Source of the DNA: Telopea speciosissima
Taxonomy: Eukaryota > Streptophyta > Magnoliopsida > Proteales > Proteaceae
Assembly: GCF_018873765.1 (NCBI RefSeq)
Contig: NC_057922.1
Span: forward strand, 66,426,755 to 66,490,754
DNA length: 64,000 nucleotides
Direction of reading: 5' to 3'
How positions within the stretch are numbered: the stretch's first letter is position 1; every line of letters starts with the position of its first letter. The notes beneath the pieces are model-generated. The model worked only from the letters and a program-made list of their open reading frames with translations, was not told where the DNA came from and did no database searches. Of this stretch, positions 1 through 11,607 are shown one piece after another. Position numbers and translations under genes: made by a program.

Positions 1-3000
1 AAGCAGGCTGTACAAAAGCTCCCTTTGTGTCTGCTATATAACGGTAGAGTTCACCATTTCTCACAGTGTTCATCTGGGAAGAGATCCATCGGAACTGACC
101 ATTCAACTTGTATGTTTCAATGAGATCATACATCTTCTTCATCTCAGATTGCTCCTCCAAGTCCTTTGATTCCTTCCTCCGGTCACCAGCCACCACAACA
201 AGGTTGACCAACTCTCTCAGCCTGGAATTCTTACCATACCACTCAACTAATCCAGTAATGTTCTTCACACGGTCCAATCTTGCCATCGAAAAAATGATTG
301 GCTTGCTGGTATCATTTAACATACCTCTGCAGACTCCCAATGAAATGACATTTAATTTTAAGAAAAGAACAGAGAAGACAAAAACAGAGCAGGCAAAATA
401 AAGCAAAACTCACATGTGTTCTGCATTCTGATCAGGGCTATAAAGAAGCTCCTCGATCTCAGGGTGGAAGGCTGTGAGTCGCTTTTCCTTCTCTGAATAG
501 GGGAAGTAGATTTTCATATCTGCTCCTGGAGAGACGATGTTAAACTTGGGGTCGAAGACATCGATACCATGGACAACTCGATAGAGTCCAGGGAGTGTAA
601 ATGCAGTGTGACTCTCATATTGTCCAACAGTGTCCTTGCTGAAACATTAAAAGCATAAGAATTATGATCTTCAAAACAGGGTACTAAATTAATCACATTA
701 AAAAGGATGATTGGAGAGAAACAGGCAATGGTACCTTCCAGCAATCTCTTGGAAAGTACTGGTGATAATAAAATCTGTATGATTCATAGCAATTAGATCA
801 GCTGTGAATTGACATGAGAAGTGATACTTGTCTTCAAACTTTTTCCAATATATATCAGAATCTGGATACTTGGTTTTTTCGAGGGCATGAGCAATGGTGC
901 ACTGCAGAACAGAAAAAAGAAAACAAGAACAGATGTCTTAGTTGCTGAAGGAGAATGCGACCAGCCATATTCCTTTAAGCAGAGAGACTCATTTAACACA
1001 TTACCTGTGTGACCCCTAACTTGTGTGCCAGCAAAGAGGCAACAAGATTTCCATCACTGTAGTTTCCAATGATCAGATCTGGCTTGCCCTGCATCTCTCC
1101 AGCTATTTCATTTGCAACATCCTAATAACAAGGCAAGTATTACATACTTTTTTTAAGCACGCCAAAGCAATCAAGGCGGGAGAGAGTATTCATAAATGCT
1201 TACAAGAGGTGAAAGATATAATTATGTCTCCATGTACCATAAAGAACAGTAGTCTGAATTACATTTTACCTCTGTGAATGTCTCCAAGTATGGCCATACT
1301 TCAAATCTGGAGATCCATTTACGAAGAATCCCTTTCTCAGTTCTGAAAGGAACTCGGAGAATGCTAGTATGCTCCGTTCCAAGAACTTTTTCAAGATGCT
1401 GATTACAAGTAGTTCCTACTGCATCGGGTAAAAGTCGAGTCACCTGAATTTGACAGCAAGACCAAAAATTAAACAGGGAAAAGAGAGAGAGAGATTAAAC
1501 AGGCATATATAAGACAGTCATGGATCTTACAATGAGAATTCGAGGGGTAACGTCAAGTCCTTGCTGCTTGATGCGTTGAAGCATCTCAGCCTCCATGGCA
1601 CGAACTTGATCCAAAATATAAACAACCTGAAAAAAGAAATCCAATATGCAGAATTAAAAACTCAAACTTGGAAGAGGTAAGGAGGTAAAACTGTTTCTTA
1701 ATGTAAACAAACATACCTGTCCCCCAGTGTCAGGATAGCCTAATACGTTGGACTGGGCAAAGTATCCATGAGGAGAAAGAATCACAACATTGAAAACCAT
1801 AGGGATTCTTCCAAGGAATGTCTCAAGAGTACATGGATCAGGTGCCTCAAGAAGGTCTAATAGTAGATGAATCATCTCTAGGACACGTTTAGCAGTATCA
1901 CCCCACCCTTTCTCCAAGCCGATCTCTTGGAACATATGATGAAACTCGGAATATGATGTGTCTGGAGGGAGAGTGGACAGGTACTCCTCTGCCTTCCTTA
2001 AAACGGATTGGAGAGAATTAAGGTTTTGTATCCTATCATTCAACATCATAGTCTGCACAAGCCCATCAAACAGTACTAATGTGAAACTCATAAAAAAAAA
2101 ACATCTTATAGATACTTCTTTTGCTTTCTTCAATTAAAGATTGCACACATTGTATGATTAATTAAATAAGAAAATTTAAACCAAAAATAGATAGTGAAGC
2201 ACTGCTAATCTGCAGTAGTACCGAGTTTACCTTTCCCTTGAAGTGATGTTCCCTGAGGAAATCAAGCAGTGGATGCATGCTATCTTTGTCATGGAACATT
2301 TTTGCAGAGAGGTGTCGATTGAGAAACTCCACACCATTCCCAATGGACTTTGAAAGAGTTGGTCTTGGAAAAGAATCAGTGAATGGTTCAAAGTCCAACT
2401 CAAGCATGAAGTTATCTTGGTCACTGCAACAGAGTAAGCAATATATTTTTAGATAAATGCAAAAATAAGTTAAGTTAGCACATCCAAAGTCCAAATTACC
2501 TTCCACCATTCACAAGTTCTTCTTTGAACTGTAAATATTCAGGCACACTCAACTCCTCTGCAACAAGCGCATTGGTATTCACACGTAAATATTCCCAAAC
2601 TCCAGGCCTTGGGCGAACAGCCAGTGCAACCCATGGAGGTAAGACTATTGCTTCCTAGATTGAAAAAGAAAATGTGATTACAGTTAAAAAGATGATTCTG
2701 TACGTCTCTATAAGGTAGATGGTGTGATCAAACTCACCTGAGTGGATCTTAAGAGATCCCCAAATGCCCCATCCGTTAGTTTTTGCTTGTCCCCTACGGA
2801 TATTGCTTCAACCTCAGCAAAGAGATGATGAGGTTGCAAAATTCCCTTCCCTTGGCTTTCCAGTCTACAAGATCAAATGACACCAGAAATAAGCCAAACC
2901 TAGGGAACGCTTGGGTTAATTTAAGCAGGAGAAAAAGATCAATCATGTTTCTCAAATTTCACTTGTTACAGATTTAAATCGAAAAAAACAAAGAAAATAT

Positions 3001-3165
3001 TAGCTACATAGGGGAACCCAAAAGCCAACAGAGAAAGCCAAAAGATACATGAGAAAAGTAACAATACCTTGACAAAAGGGCCAACAATTCGTTCGGATGA
3101 GCAGACAGGGTTTCGCTCAGGCGATCTCGAAGGCTATGAGAGCGAGTGAGCGCACGTTCCGCCAT
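1..3165 (-). CDS. SUS: Sucrose synthase (partial: 3' end lies beyond the left edge)
   Basis: Cytosolic or membrane-associated enzyme that reversibly converts sucrose and UDP to fructose and UDP-glucose, feeding cell-wall, starch and respiratory metabolism. Coding exons on the minus strand: 3165-3068, 2864-2738, 2654-2500, 2423-2231, 2052-1717, 1626-1531, 1443-1270, 1121-1005, 901-735, 638-414 and 326-1, all with GT-AG borders. They give an open frame of about 671 codons of the usual ~806. Start ATG at 3165 gives [16 protein letters not shown], the classic SUS N-terminus; Ser11 corresponds to the regulatory phosphoserine. The GT-B glucosyltransferase part begins near residue 275, with GYPDTGGQV near 295-303 and NYSDGN further on. 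ARLDRVKN supplies the UDP-binding Arg579 and Lys584. The catalytic E-x7-E motif should lie just past the window edge. The 336-bp exon corresponds, from memory, to two exons (119+217) in some SUS genes, so one intron appears absent. No frameshift or stop seen. Confidence 0.97.
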
Positions 3166-4235
3166 GGCCTTTACTTCTTACAACTCAAGAAACTTCGGAC
3201 TGCAACACAGAAACAGCAGTGAACAAGAAATCCTTAAAATCAATAATCCAAAAAAACACTAATTTAAAGGGCAGCTGCGGCATGGAAGTCAATTTAAATA
3301 CCAGAAAGCAACTTCTAGAAGCGTAAATATTCTAAACCAACCACCACATTTGACCCAATGAATTTGAATAAATGCATGGTTAGAAGATCGGTCCTAGAAC
3401 TCATATGCTTAATGGGGGGGGGGGGGAAACAATACTCATTTACATGAAAAGAAGAAATTGAGAGTTCTGTAGAGCAGCTCCTCAGGCTCAGAGCATTTAA
3501 ATACAGAAGCGAAGAGTGCAGAACAAGTCAAGAAAATGGAAATTTATAAGTGCAAAACACGAAGTCAACTAACAAAATAATTAACAGTTGCATGTAGAAA
3601 GGAAAGTACTGCGATAGAACAGAAAAAAAAAAAAAGAAAGGAATCAAAAGACATGCATTGAAATTGAGAATATTCATAATACGCATATTGCTTAATTTGA
3701 ATCTTTTAGAAGCTTTGTGAAGCTATCTGGTTTCCTAAAATGTCCTCTTTTTTTTTTTTTTTTTTTTGGAATTTCAACCATTCTTTTTTAACTTGTAAAC
3801 CAAGAAACCTAAATGACGTGATCGATCATCGATGATCTCATTCCACCGCTTTCCTTTTATGCACAAAGGGAACATCGTTGATCTCAACCTCCACCCCTCC
3901 CAAACCCCCCCCCCCCCCCAAAAAAAAAAGAAGAAGCTGGGATCAATTATCTATCTCTTTAAATGGAAATTCGAAGTACTAAGCAGGAATATTCGGGCTT
4001 CGACATGCAATTGCGCTTAAGCTATTAAGATTTAACAACAGGAAATGAGCGAGAGACGAACAGTAAGCTAGAGCTGTAGAAGCGAAACGCTATTTTACCT
4101 CCCAAAAATAGGAAACCAGTGAAGAAGACGAGAAATTGACGACGATCTCCAATTATAGAAAAGAAAGAAATGCAGGAATGGAATGAGAATTGAGAAGAGT
4201 AAGAACAAATGAACGGGATACAGATACAATGTGAG
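3166..4235 (-). other. SUS: Sucrose synthase 5' leader: non-coding exon 1 and leader intron
   Basis: Just upstream of the ATG the leader runs to 3199, where a TTGCAG acceptor is seen on the minus strand. A donor reading GGGAG|GTAAAA lies at 4099/4098. This gives a leader intron of 899 bp (4098-3200) and a non-coding first exon from 4099 to a transcription start near 4230, placed by its distance from the TATA box. A long intron in the 5' UTR is usual for plant SUS genes and often raises expression. The intron holds a G13 run (3414-3426), a T-rich run near 3751-3770 and C15 followed by A10 (3905-3929). No coding exon was seen in it. Confidence 0.8.
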
Positions 4236-4255
4236 GGAGATCAAGTCTGGTTGCC

Positions 4256-4264
4256 CTTTATATA
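4256..4264 (-). promoter_or_regulatory. TATA box of the sucrose synthase promoter
   Basis: Minus-strand TATATAAAG sits about 25-35 bp upstream of the inferred start of the non-coding exon. It is well placed relative to the leader-intron donor at 4099. Confidence 0.7.
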
Positions 4265-5017
4265 GCAAAAACTAAAGTGCTTAGCTTAGAATTGCTAGTT
4301 CGGTGGAAGAGTGGGGAAGAGAGGAAGAGAGGAAGAGGAGAGAGGGGCCCTCCACTGTACCTGTGAAGGAACTTTCACACCTGCCTGCTTCCTCTTGTTT
4401 CAGTGTCGCTTTCACAAAAACCGCTTTTCACCATTACCAGATTCACCATTTAGAAACCGCTGCGCCAATAATTTATTATTATTTTCGTGTCCACTTTTTC
4501 ATGGTTCAAAACAAACTTTCTCCAATTCCAAAAGATGAAATAACAAGTCGAAAGGGTTGGGGAAAAAAAAACTATTTTTCTTCTTTTGTTCGTTATTTTT
4601 TATAATAAGTTCACTTTTTTTCTGAGTTCTATAAATTCTACGTTCTACGGTTCCTGTGTATTGTTCGAGTCAGACACTCAGACCCACTGTTTCTTCTTTT
4701 AAAATTTAAACGGGAATGTCAAATAATAAGCGAACAAGATGCTCCATCTCCGTCCGCTGTCCGCCGCCCATGGTGTGAAAATAGAAAAATGGAAGAATAT
4801 AAGAGAAAGGAAGAGAGAGGAGTCCGGCAGGGGAAAAAGAAGCCCGTAGTGCACGGACGGTAGAGGGTGGGTTCCACTTTTACAGTGTAGGGATGTGCGG
4901 GTCCCACTTTATCCGTATTTAGAATTTGGACCAAAATCCAAAAGATAATGTAGTTTAGTACAAGTAATGTGGTTTTTTTTCCCTACCAACTTCAAGTGAG
5001 CCTATAGTAATGTAGTA

Positions 5018-5341
5018 GTGTTATTTACCAGAAGAAAAACAAAATGTAGTTGTCTTGAGGCACAAGTAAGACTAAGGACAGAACGGGAGAGGTTGGCAGC
5101 GTGGCGTGGAGCTTTGCAGCTGTTGGGTTTTGTCGATGACTACGGGCCTGACTTGAAAATGGGTGGTGTTGTTGCCGAAAGATCTCCTGTTGACATGGGA
5201 GTCCTGGAAGAGACCCAGACTTTGACGGGGGATTCTTTGATGCCTAAGTCAGTCCAATGTGCAATTAGATTTGGTAAAGGGAAAAAGAGCAATAATAATT
5301 ATGATTTTTCAGATGATCCTACATGGGTTTCTCTGTCATAA
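5018..5341 (+). other. Unrecognised open frame, 107 codons
   Basis: An ATG-initiated frame with a basic N-terminus and no domain I recognise. Its last part (from about 5310, TTTTCAGATGATCCTAC) is the left end of a repeat that recurs at 7240, so at least its 3' end is repetitive DNA. The rest could be a captured or decayed gene fragment. No splice partners or upstream promoter were identified. The region 4270-5000 to its left is the SUS upstream region, with only AT-rich and purine-rich stretches. Confidence 0.2.
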
Positions 5342-5442
5342 TTTATGCTTGGAGCAGTTATTGAGGTGGTTGGAATCTTCAAACATCGTGTCTTCTCTAT
5401 ATGTGCGGTTGAGTAGGGTCGGATTTTAATCATCTTCAATTC

Positions 5443-5607
5443 TTAAAGTTGTGCAGTGCGGCAGTGCTAGGTGGAGATGTCGACACCCGGCAGCTTGGAC
5501 ATCCAACAGTCCGAGCTCAACATAAGTCAATGAGTTCGGATCATTGAATGTCCGAGCTGCCACGTGTTGACATCTCCACCTAGCACTGCCGCACTGCACA
5601 GCTTTAG
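5443..5607. mobile_element. MITE-like element with ~45-bp terminal inverted repeats
   Basis: The left end (TAAAGTTGTGCAGTGCGGCA, continuing to about 5489) is the near-perfect inverted complement of the right end (about 5561-5606). The spacer between the arms is short and non-coding. The block is missing from the duplicate unit B, which supports insertion. No clear target-site duplication was found, so the superfamily is not assigned. Confidence 0.7.
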
Positions 5608-6032
5608 GAAATTGGAGAGGATTATTTTCCGAGTAGGGATGCTTTATTCCTTGATTTGGGGGACATGCTCCTCAGTTGGTGGATAGCATCTTTTGTGTTA
5701 GAACCCTGATGTGAATCATGTGATGGTTTATTCCAATCGTCACTTGGTCATGCGTTGAGGAAATTCCTTGTCCTCCAAGGAAATCGTGGGTCGCCAACTG
5801 TTTCCACCTGCCGCGCTCTCCAATTGTTAATTTGAGCAATGGGGATATGCCACCCTGAAAATGCCCATTTGTTCAAATGCACCCCTACAACTTTAGAAAT
5901 TGAGAGTGTATCAAATGGTAATCAATTTAATTTACTGATTGGGCAGAGTTTGGGCATGCAGCCCGCTCCAGATATGCGGGCAACCTTGAGGCCCTTGACC
6001 AATGGCAGGGTGATGTGAGGGGGTAGGATGAG

Positions 6033-6295
6033 GATTCAACTCCTCTTTAGCGAGGGTGTGTTGGACATCATCCAGCATGGCAACATATGTTGACACTTGG
6101 CCTGAAGATAATCAAACAGAGAGGATGGAATACACACATGGAGAGAAGCCTCACCTCCCTATCTTTATTGCTCCTCCTACTATTCTACACATTAGATGTG
6201 TGTATTCCATCCTCTCTATTCGATTAGCTTTAGGTCACGAATCAACATCTGCCGTTGGGCACCCCCACGTTGGAGAGGAGTCAAATCTATTCTTT
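6033..6295. repeat. Large imperfect fold-back (inverted duplication)
   Basis: Left arm (6033-6138) and right arm (6193-6295) are inverted copies, both containing AGAGGATGGAATACACACAT or its complement, separated by about 54 bp. Unit B (around 7580-7690) contains only the right-arm version. The left arm therefore looks like an inverted duplication of resident sequence rather than an ordinary transposon end. Confidence 0.7.
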
Positions 6296-6597
6296 CCATA
6301 AAGGGTGGGAGAGAGAGACACAGAGTGGCCATGCCATTGTGTGCCCACCTTTTTCCCTTTCGAATAGTGAATGTTCTAGTACGGGACCTAGATCGATTAT
6401 TATTTGGGCATTTATGGTATTTAGTTGTAGCCCATTGGATGCCGGATTGGTATTAGTAATTGATCAAGACTGGCTATATATAGTCCAATTAGTCTATTTA
6501 TAGCTTGATCAAATTATTTATAACCTTTTCTACATCTTGTCTGCAGTCCAATTAGCTAGTCCATTTAAATCTAGTTATAGTCTAATTAATCTATGGA

Positions 6598-7245
6598 TGT
6601 CAACGGATATTCAAATATTTGTATTCAATTTGCATTTGTATCTGTTTAGGAGAATCTAAATCCGTCTGAAAACTAATCAAATATAAATATGATAATCCCC
6701 ATATCCAATCGATTATTATCCGATTCGTTTAGCAATCCGACGGTAATAAAATGTCTGAAATATATCTTTGTGTCCGTCTATCTGACTAAGTTACCTTATT
6801 GGATTTTGTTTTCTTGTGTTTATAATTTATCAGTTAAGATAAGATAATGTTATTTTTTTTCTAGATTTTTATTGGTTTATATATATATATATATATTGTT
6901 TTATGCACTATGATACATGGAATCACATATCTATTAAAATAAATACAAGATAAAATCAAAAGTAAAAACGTAAGAAAATCAAAGACTAAGAAGAATAAAA
7001 GAAATGGTAATTGTGGAGCTCTCAAGTGTCAACCCTAACCCTCATCAACAAAATGGTAAAGATGTCTACGAATGGTCGAATATTCTTATTCGATCCACGT
7101 TCATATCCATTTAGGAGAAGCTGTATTCCAAAAATCACTATCCGAATCCGTTTGAAAACTAATAGAATATTATCCGAATCCATCCGAATATAATCGGATA
7201 TGAATATGATAATACCACTATCCGATCGAATTTGATCCGTTTCAG
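6598..7245. repeat. Degenerate (A)TCCGAATCCG-type repeat tract and AT-rich spacer
   Basis: Two stretches (about 6598-6790 and 7050-7245) are built from variants of TATCCGAATCCGTT and GGATATGGAT. They resemble the interior of the small hAT MITEs at 24386 and 46838 but lack recognisable ends. Between them is AT-rich DNA with a short (AT) microsatellite near 6879-6895. No gene seen. Confidence 0.5.
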
Positions 7246-8205
7246 ATGATCGTACCTAGGTCCTTCTGTCATAAACTCATAATTTATACTTGGAGTAGTT
7301 ATCGAGGTGGTTGGAATCTTCAGACTTCGTATCCTCTCTGCACCTGGCAGAGTAGGGATGGTTTATTCCTTGATTTGTGGGACATGCTCCTTAGGTGATG
7401 GATGGCATCTTTTTTGTTGGAGCCTTGATGTGATGGTTTATTCCAACCGTCACTTGATCATTTGTTGAGGAGATTCCTTGTCCTACAAGGAAATCGTGGG
7501 TCGCCAGCTATTTCCACCTACCGCGCTCTCCAATTGTTGAGTTGAGCAATGGGGCATGCCACATGTCCCACGTCTGTTTCCATTCTCTCTGTTCGATTAA
7601 CTTCAGGCCACGTGTCAACATATGCTGCTGCATTGGAGGATGTCCAACACACCCCCATGCTGGAGAGGAGTCGAATCCATTCTTTTCATAGGGATGGAAG
7701 AGAGACAGACACATGGTAGTCATGCTGCTACGTACCCACCCTTTTCTCTTTCTGATTTAACAGCATTTCCATAAACAATTTGTAATATGATATACAAAGT
7801 AGAGGTGTGACAAGTGTCAAAAACTGGCGTGCATCAATAGGCCTGATCATAACATATTGATTAAAACTCGAAACTGGACCAATCAAATAGGGACCTTTAT
7901 TCGTTGCTATAACTATAGCGCTGCTGTGCACATCGTGCGATGCAGCAACGGCCATGTGTGCACAGTGGGGCCCGTTGTGCACACATGGCCGCTGCTGTGC
8001 CGCACGATGTGCACAGCAACGGATAAAAATTCATCAAATAGTGAATGTTTTAGTACAAGATCTAGGTCGATTATTATTTGGGCATTTATGGTGTTTGGTT
8101 GTGGGTATTAGTAATTGATCAAGACTAGCTATATATATATATATAGTCCAATTAGTCTGTTTATAGCTTGATCAACTTATTTATATAACCTTTTCTGCAT
8201 TTTTT
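7240..8205 (+). repeat. Direct duplication, unit B
   Basis: Diverged second copy of the sequence at 5312-6545, interrupted by a ~280-bp segment (about 7757-8036) absent from unit A. The outer blocks resume directly on either side of that segment (CTTTTCTCTTTCTG to AATAGTGAATGTTTT). Non-coding. Confidence 0.75.
7757..8036. mobile_element. Insertion carrying a ~52-bp inverted repeat
   Basis: Present only in unit B of the duplication. It contains two nearly abutting inverted arms (7918-7969 and 7970-8022) with GCACATCGTGCG and GGCCATGTGTGCACA motifs, enough to fold into a long hairpin. No coding frame. Likely a non-autonomous fold-back element; the ends and target duplication are not resolved. 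Confidence 0.5.
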
Positions 8206-8748
8206 TTTTGTTATCCATTTAGTTATGGTCTGATTAATCCGACTAACTTGACTCCAATTAAAGATTAGTAATCGACGTATCGAATATAAACATGTCTATA
8301 CCTATCACATGAGGCTCGATTAACTTAAACTTGTAAGAATGCAACGCCTTGAGATAGGAAGAATCAATCAAAACTGACCGGTACCTACCGATTGATACCT
8401 CTCTTTTTTTTTTGTTTCCTTTTTTTCTTTGAGATAAAGAAGATGGAAACTTGGTAACCACGATTTAAACCTTTAAATGCACAGCAGCACACAATTACAG
8501 ATTTGTAGGGCAACTTTCTGAATTTTCTCGTGACGAGACTCTTAGTTTCTTCCAGTACCTGCAGGCTCCAGCTTCTTCCAAGTGGCAATAGTCGGACCGA
8601 TCGCCTAATTCACATTTATACACAAAAATACGGATACCTCGATGGCATATTTGGCCGGTACTTGAGAAATGTCTTTTTCCTTTTATTTTGCAAAATTGCG
8701 TTTGTCCTTACTTTCCACCCTCACCTTCAAAGGTTGTACACTTGTAGT

Positions 8749-9565
8749 TAGGGGTGTCAACCGGTCGGGTTCGGTCGGTCTCGGTCGGGCCTAGACGGGC
8801 CTCACCAATTTTATAGCTGCACCGTGTCCAACCGTTTAGGTGTTCGGACTTGCATTGGGCGGACATGGATGCTGTTTAATTTCGGTCGGTCGGTGTTCGG
8901 TCTTTAATCGGGACAGTCTTATTCAAGGTAAACGGGTCTTAAACGGGCCTCGGTCGGGCTAATGGCCTATTTAACTCTAAACGGGCACTAAACGGTGTGA
9001 AAAGTAATATCAGTCCCATTTCCCATGTCCACAAACTATAACGTCCCATGTCCCATGTCCTATTTAAAAAAAAATAAGAAAAAAAGAAAAAAGAAGTGCA
9101 ATTTTGCCGTGTGACTGTGTGAGACTCAAAGACTGAAATTTTGATTTTGTGAGATTGAATAGAAAAAAAAAAAACAGAGGTGGAATTTGGAAGTTTAGTT
9201 AGGGTTAATGGTTTTTTTTTGGGTAAATAATTAGGGTTAATGGTTAGTCATTTAGGACGGTTAGGTTACCGGGGTTGTTACTTGTTAGGGAGTTGGAAGT
9301 TGGAACGTGTATACGTTTGGGAATTTTCTCTGGGGTTGGGGGTAGAATAGGTAATGATAATCGGGCTTAGGGGGTCGGGTTTAAACCGGGCAAAGGGGGT
9401 CGGGCTCGGTCGGGCCTTTAAACGGGCGGGTCGGTCGGGCACCCGACGGTGTTACTTCCAGCACCGGGAACGACCGTTTATAAACGGGTCGGGCTGAAGT
9501 CCGACACGTTTATTAATCGGGTCGGGCCGGTTCGGTCTTTAAACGGCCTGGCATTGACACCCCTA
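8749..9565. mobile_element. Non-autonomous hAT-type element (817 bp) with perfect 8-bp target duplication
   Basis: Ends are TAGGGGTGTCAA and TTGACACCCCTA, inverted repeats of the Ac/hAT type. They are flanked by identical 8-bp CTTGTAGT copies at 8741-8748 and 9566-9573. The subterminal regions are packed with CGGTCGGGC-like motifs in both orientations, as is usual for hAT transposase-binding regions. The middle is AT-rich and carries no transposase frame, so movement would need a transposase in trans. Confidence 0.88.
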
Positions 9566-9732
9566 CTTGTAGTACCTGCCGGCCAGGCATTCCCAAGCAT
9601 TCCCAACACACGCCTTTTCTTCTCCATCTTAATAACACGTTGGGACTCTACCTGACGAAACGAAATTAATACCACTATCGAAAATACAAAGGATTACATG
9701 AAACCCAAGTACTGCTATCATGGTTTTTCTTT

Positions 9733-10368
9733 TTGTTTGGTATTATTATCCGTGGGGAGCGTGACCTCTATGCACGCAGGGTTAATGATAGAATGCATAT
9801 TAACATCATGGGAGTGGGATTTTTTCGTTTTTCATGGAGAGTGAGGCGGTCGTTTTACTTCTCTTTGTGTTTGGATGTAGGTGGTATACTATTTTACAGA
9901 GAACTTTTCTTTTTGTGTTATGTCTTTGTGCGTGAAAAAACTATTCAACCTCCAATGAAATTGAAAATCGAATCCAAATCAAAACCTACACAACTAATTA
10001 GCGTTCTCTTGCCCCTTTTTTATTTTATTTAAGTTCTCTTGTTTGCAAGCATAGCATGCGTTAATTCTCTCTCTCTCCAACAAGGATAGAGATGTCATTT
10101 CATAAGGGAGGAGAGAGAGAGAGAGGTAGACATGAGGTGTTAGCATAAGATACGCTCCCAACAAAGAACAGTATCTTTTTTTTTAGATAATGTTTCTTGC
10201 CAAGGGCACAAAAAGTGCTAGCAACCTTTCTCTCTTTCTCTCTCCTTTCCCACATGGAGCAACTAGGTGGGTATTGAAGCACTTCTAAGGTTGATTTTGT
10301 AATGGTCATTTTGACTTAAAGAATATATTTTTTTGCCATCGGGGTCTCATTGATTTGGTTGGGTAAAG
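9733..10368. other. Intergenic, no gene recognised
   Basis: AT-rich DNA with CT/GA-rich short repeats (around 10066-10130 and 10220-10250). A 99-codon frame at 9733 has no recognisable domain and is probably chance. Confidence 0.4.
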
Positions 10369-10369
10369 G

Positions 10370-10603
10370 CTGCAATAATAATAATAATAATATTTATTAT
10401 TATTATTATTATTAGGAAAAAAGATTTCTACTTGGTGGTATTTCCTATGCTCTCACAGGACATCATGAGATGACTCCTGTGCCCCTTGAATAGATATTCA
10501 AACGTACTCACCCTATTGGCCTAGATGTTTGTATAGAGACCATGCGACCAAGTAGAGATCTCTTACTCTTATTATTATTATTATTATTATTATTATGGCA
10601 AAA
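10370..10603. repeat. Inverted-repeat element flanked by ATT/AAT microsatellites
   Basis: Inverted arms around AGATTTCTACTTGGT (about 10423) and ACCAAGTAGAGATCTCTT (about 10546) lie between an (ATA)n/(TTA)n block at 10374-10414 and a (TTA)n block at 10567-10596. It could be a MITE whose simple-repeat tails expanded. Non-coding. Confidence 0.5.
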
Positions 10604-10609
10604 GACTGT

Positions 10610-10945
10610 TGTGTAAGCATGTAGCGCTTGCACCAGCACAGGGGTCAGTGAGAGCGCACATAAGGGGTTAGTTGGAATGGAATTTTTAAATTAACCGTAA
10701 AAACACATGGTCCTATGTCGGGCACAGGTAGGATTCGACTCCTCTCCTACGAACCCAGCTCCCAAAGGGTGCCCAATGAGGCATCCAACGGCCTTGGGCT
10801 GCTAGGCGTGTCGAGATATGCACCAGACCCCATCAAGTATACATCCCTGTGAGCCTAACAACCCAGGGCCGTTGAATGCCTTTCCAAGCACCCTCTGGGC
10901 TTTGGGGTCACAGGAGAGAAACCCGATCTGCGCAAGAATCACGCC
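10610..10945. repeat. Fold-back repeat family, copy 1
   Basis: Arms about 10730-10810 and 10850-10930 are inverted copies; ACCCAGCTCCCAAAGGGTGC pairs with GCACCCTCTGGGCTTTGGGG. The preceding segment (10610-10680; GCTTGCACCAGCACAGGGGT) has an inverted, diverged relative at about 13548-13630. This shows a dispersed repeat family. No gene. Confidence 0.5.
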
Positions 10946-11446
10946 ACGGGTTAGCATTCTTTTTTCCTATTAATTATTATCCTATGCACACGAAAGAATG
11001 TTATCTTAATGGCAATTACAATTAATAATTTAATATTGTAGATATTCGAATTTCCCTTTGTTAATATGAATCTTCTCAACCATTAAAAAAAAAATTTGGC
11101 AACTACAATTAAACCACCTAGATATTGTCAAATTGGTAAACCAGTAAACAGTAATATGGTATGCAGGCCCCGCCCACTGGATTTTCACAATTCGTCTTTC
11201 TAACCTCACATGTACAAATTCCTCAAGTTAGGACATAAAAACTAATAAATTATAGGATTGTTGAGACTTTAGATTTGGCAAAATGATGGTGTCACAGTCA
11301 ACATGGTGGTGTTTTCACCGAAAAAACAAAAAAGTCAACATGATGGTGGAATCCACGATGGACACCCAATTGCACTCTTTGCTTATTATTGGATTAAGAG
11401 CTTGTATAATGGGGGTGGGGATTATAGGAGAAGGGGATGGGGATTG

Positions 11447-11523
11447 GGCCCCAACGTGATTTGAACTCACGATCTCTTATTTGAGGAGTTGATCTTTTGC
11501 CAACTGAGCTAACCCTTTGGGGT
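11447..11523 (-). repeat. tRNA-derived sequence (SINE head or tRNA pseudogene)
   Basis: Minus strand shows an A-box-like TTAGCTCAGTTGG (11513-11501) and a B-box-like GAGTTCAAATC (11468-11458) at normal tRNA spacing, inside GGGTTAGCTCAGTTGGC...TTGGGGCCC. The anticodon arm does not form a proper 5-bp stem with a 7-nt loop. It is therefore read as a tRNA-derived SINE head or degraded tRNA, not a working tRNA gene. Confidence 0.6.
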
Positions 11524-11607
11524 TTGAATTCTTTGCTTATTCTTCAAGGATCGTCCAAATGTGAGACAACGTTCAATTGAATTGAATTTTTCGAGTATAG
11601 ATTGTCT

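Larger units (their letters stand above)
5312..6545 (+). repeat. Direct duplication, unit A
   Basis: Non-coding. Shares collinear, diverged blocks with 7240-8205. Examples are the block from TTCAGATGATC to GGAAATCGTGGGTCGCCA (5312-5795 against 7240-7507), the block around GAGAGGAGTC..TTCTTT, and the block from ATAGTGAATGTT to ACCTTTTCT (6366-6530 against 8039-8195). Unit A carries two extra segments absent from unit B: a TIR element at 5443-5607 and one arm of the fold-back at 6033-6295. Confidence 0.75.

Noticed and set aside
11447..11523. Functional tRNA gene on the minus strand
   Set aside because: A- and B-box-like motifs are present, but the anticodon arm does not pair as a normal 5-bp stem with a 7-nt loop and the acceptor ends are poor. 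Kept only as a tRNA-derived repeat.
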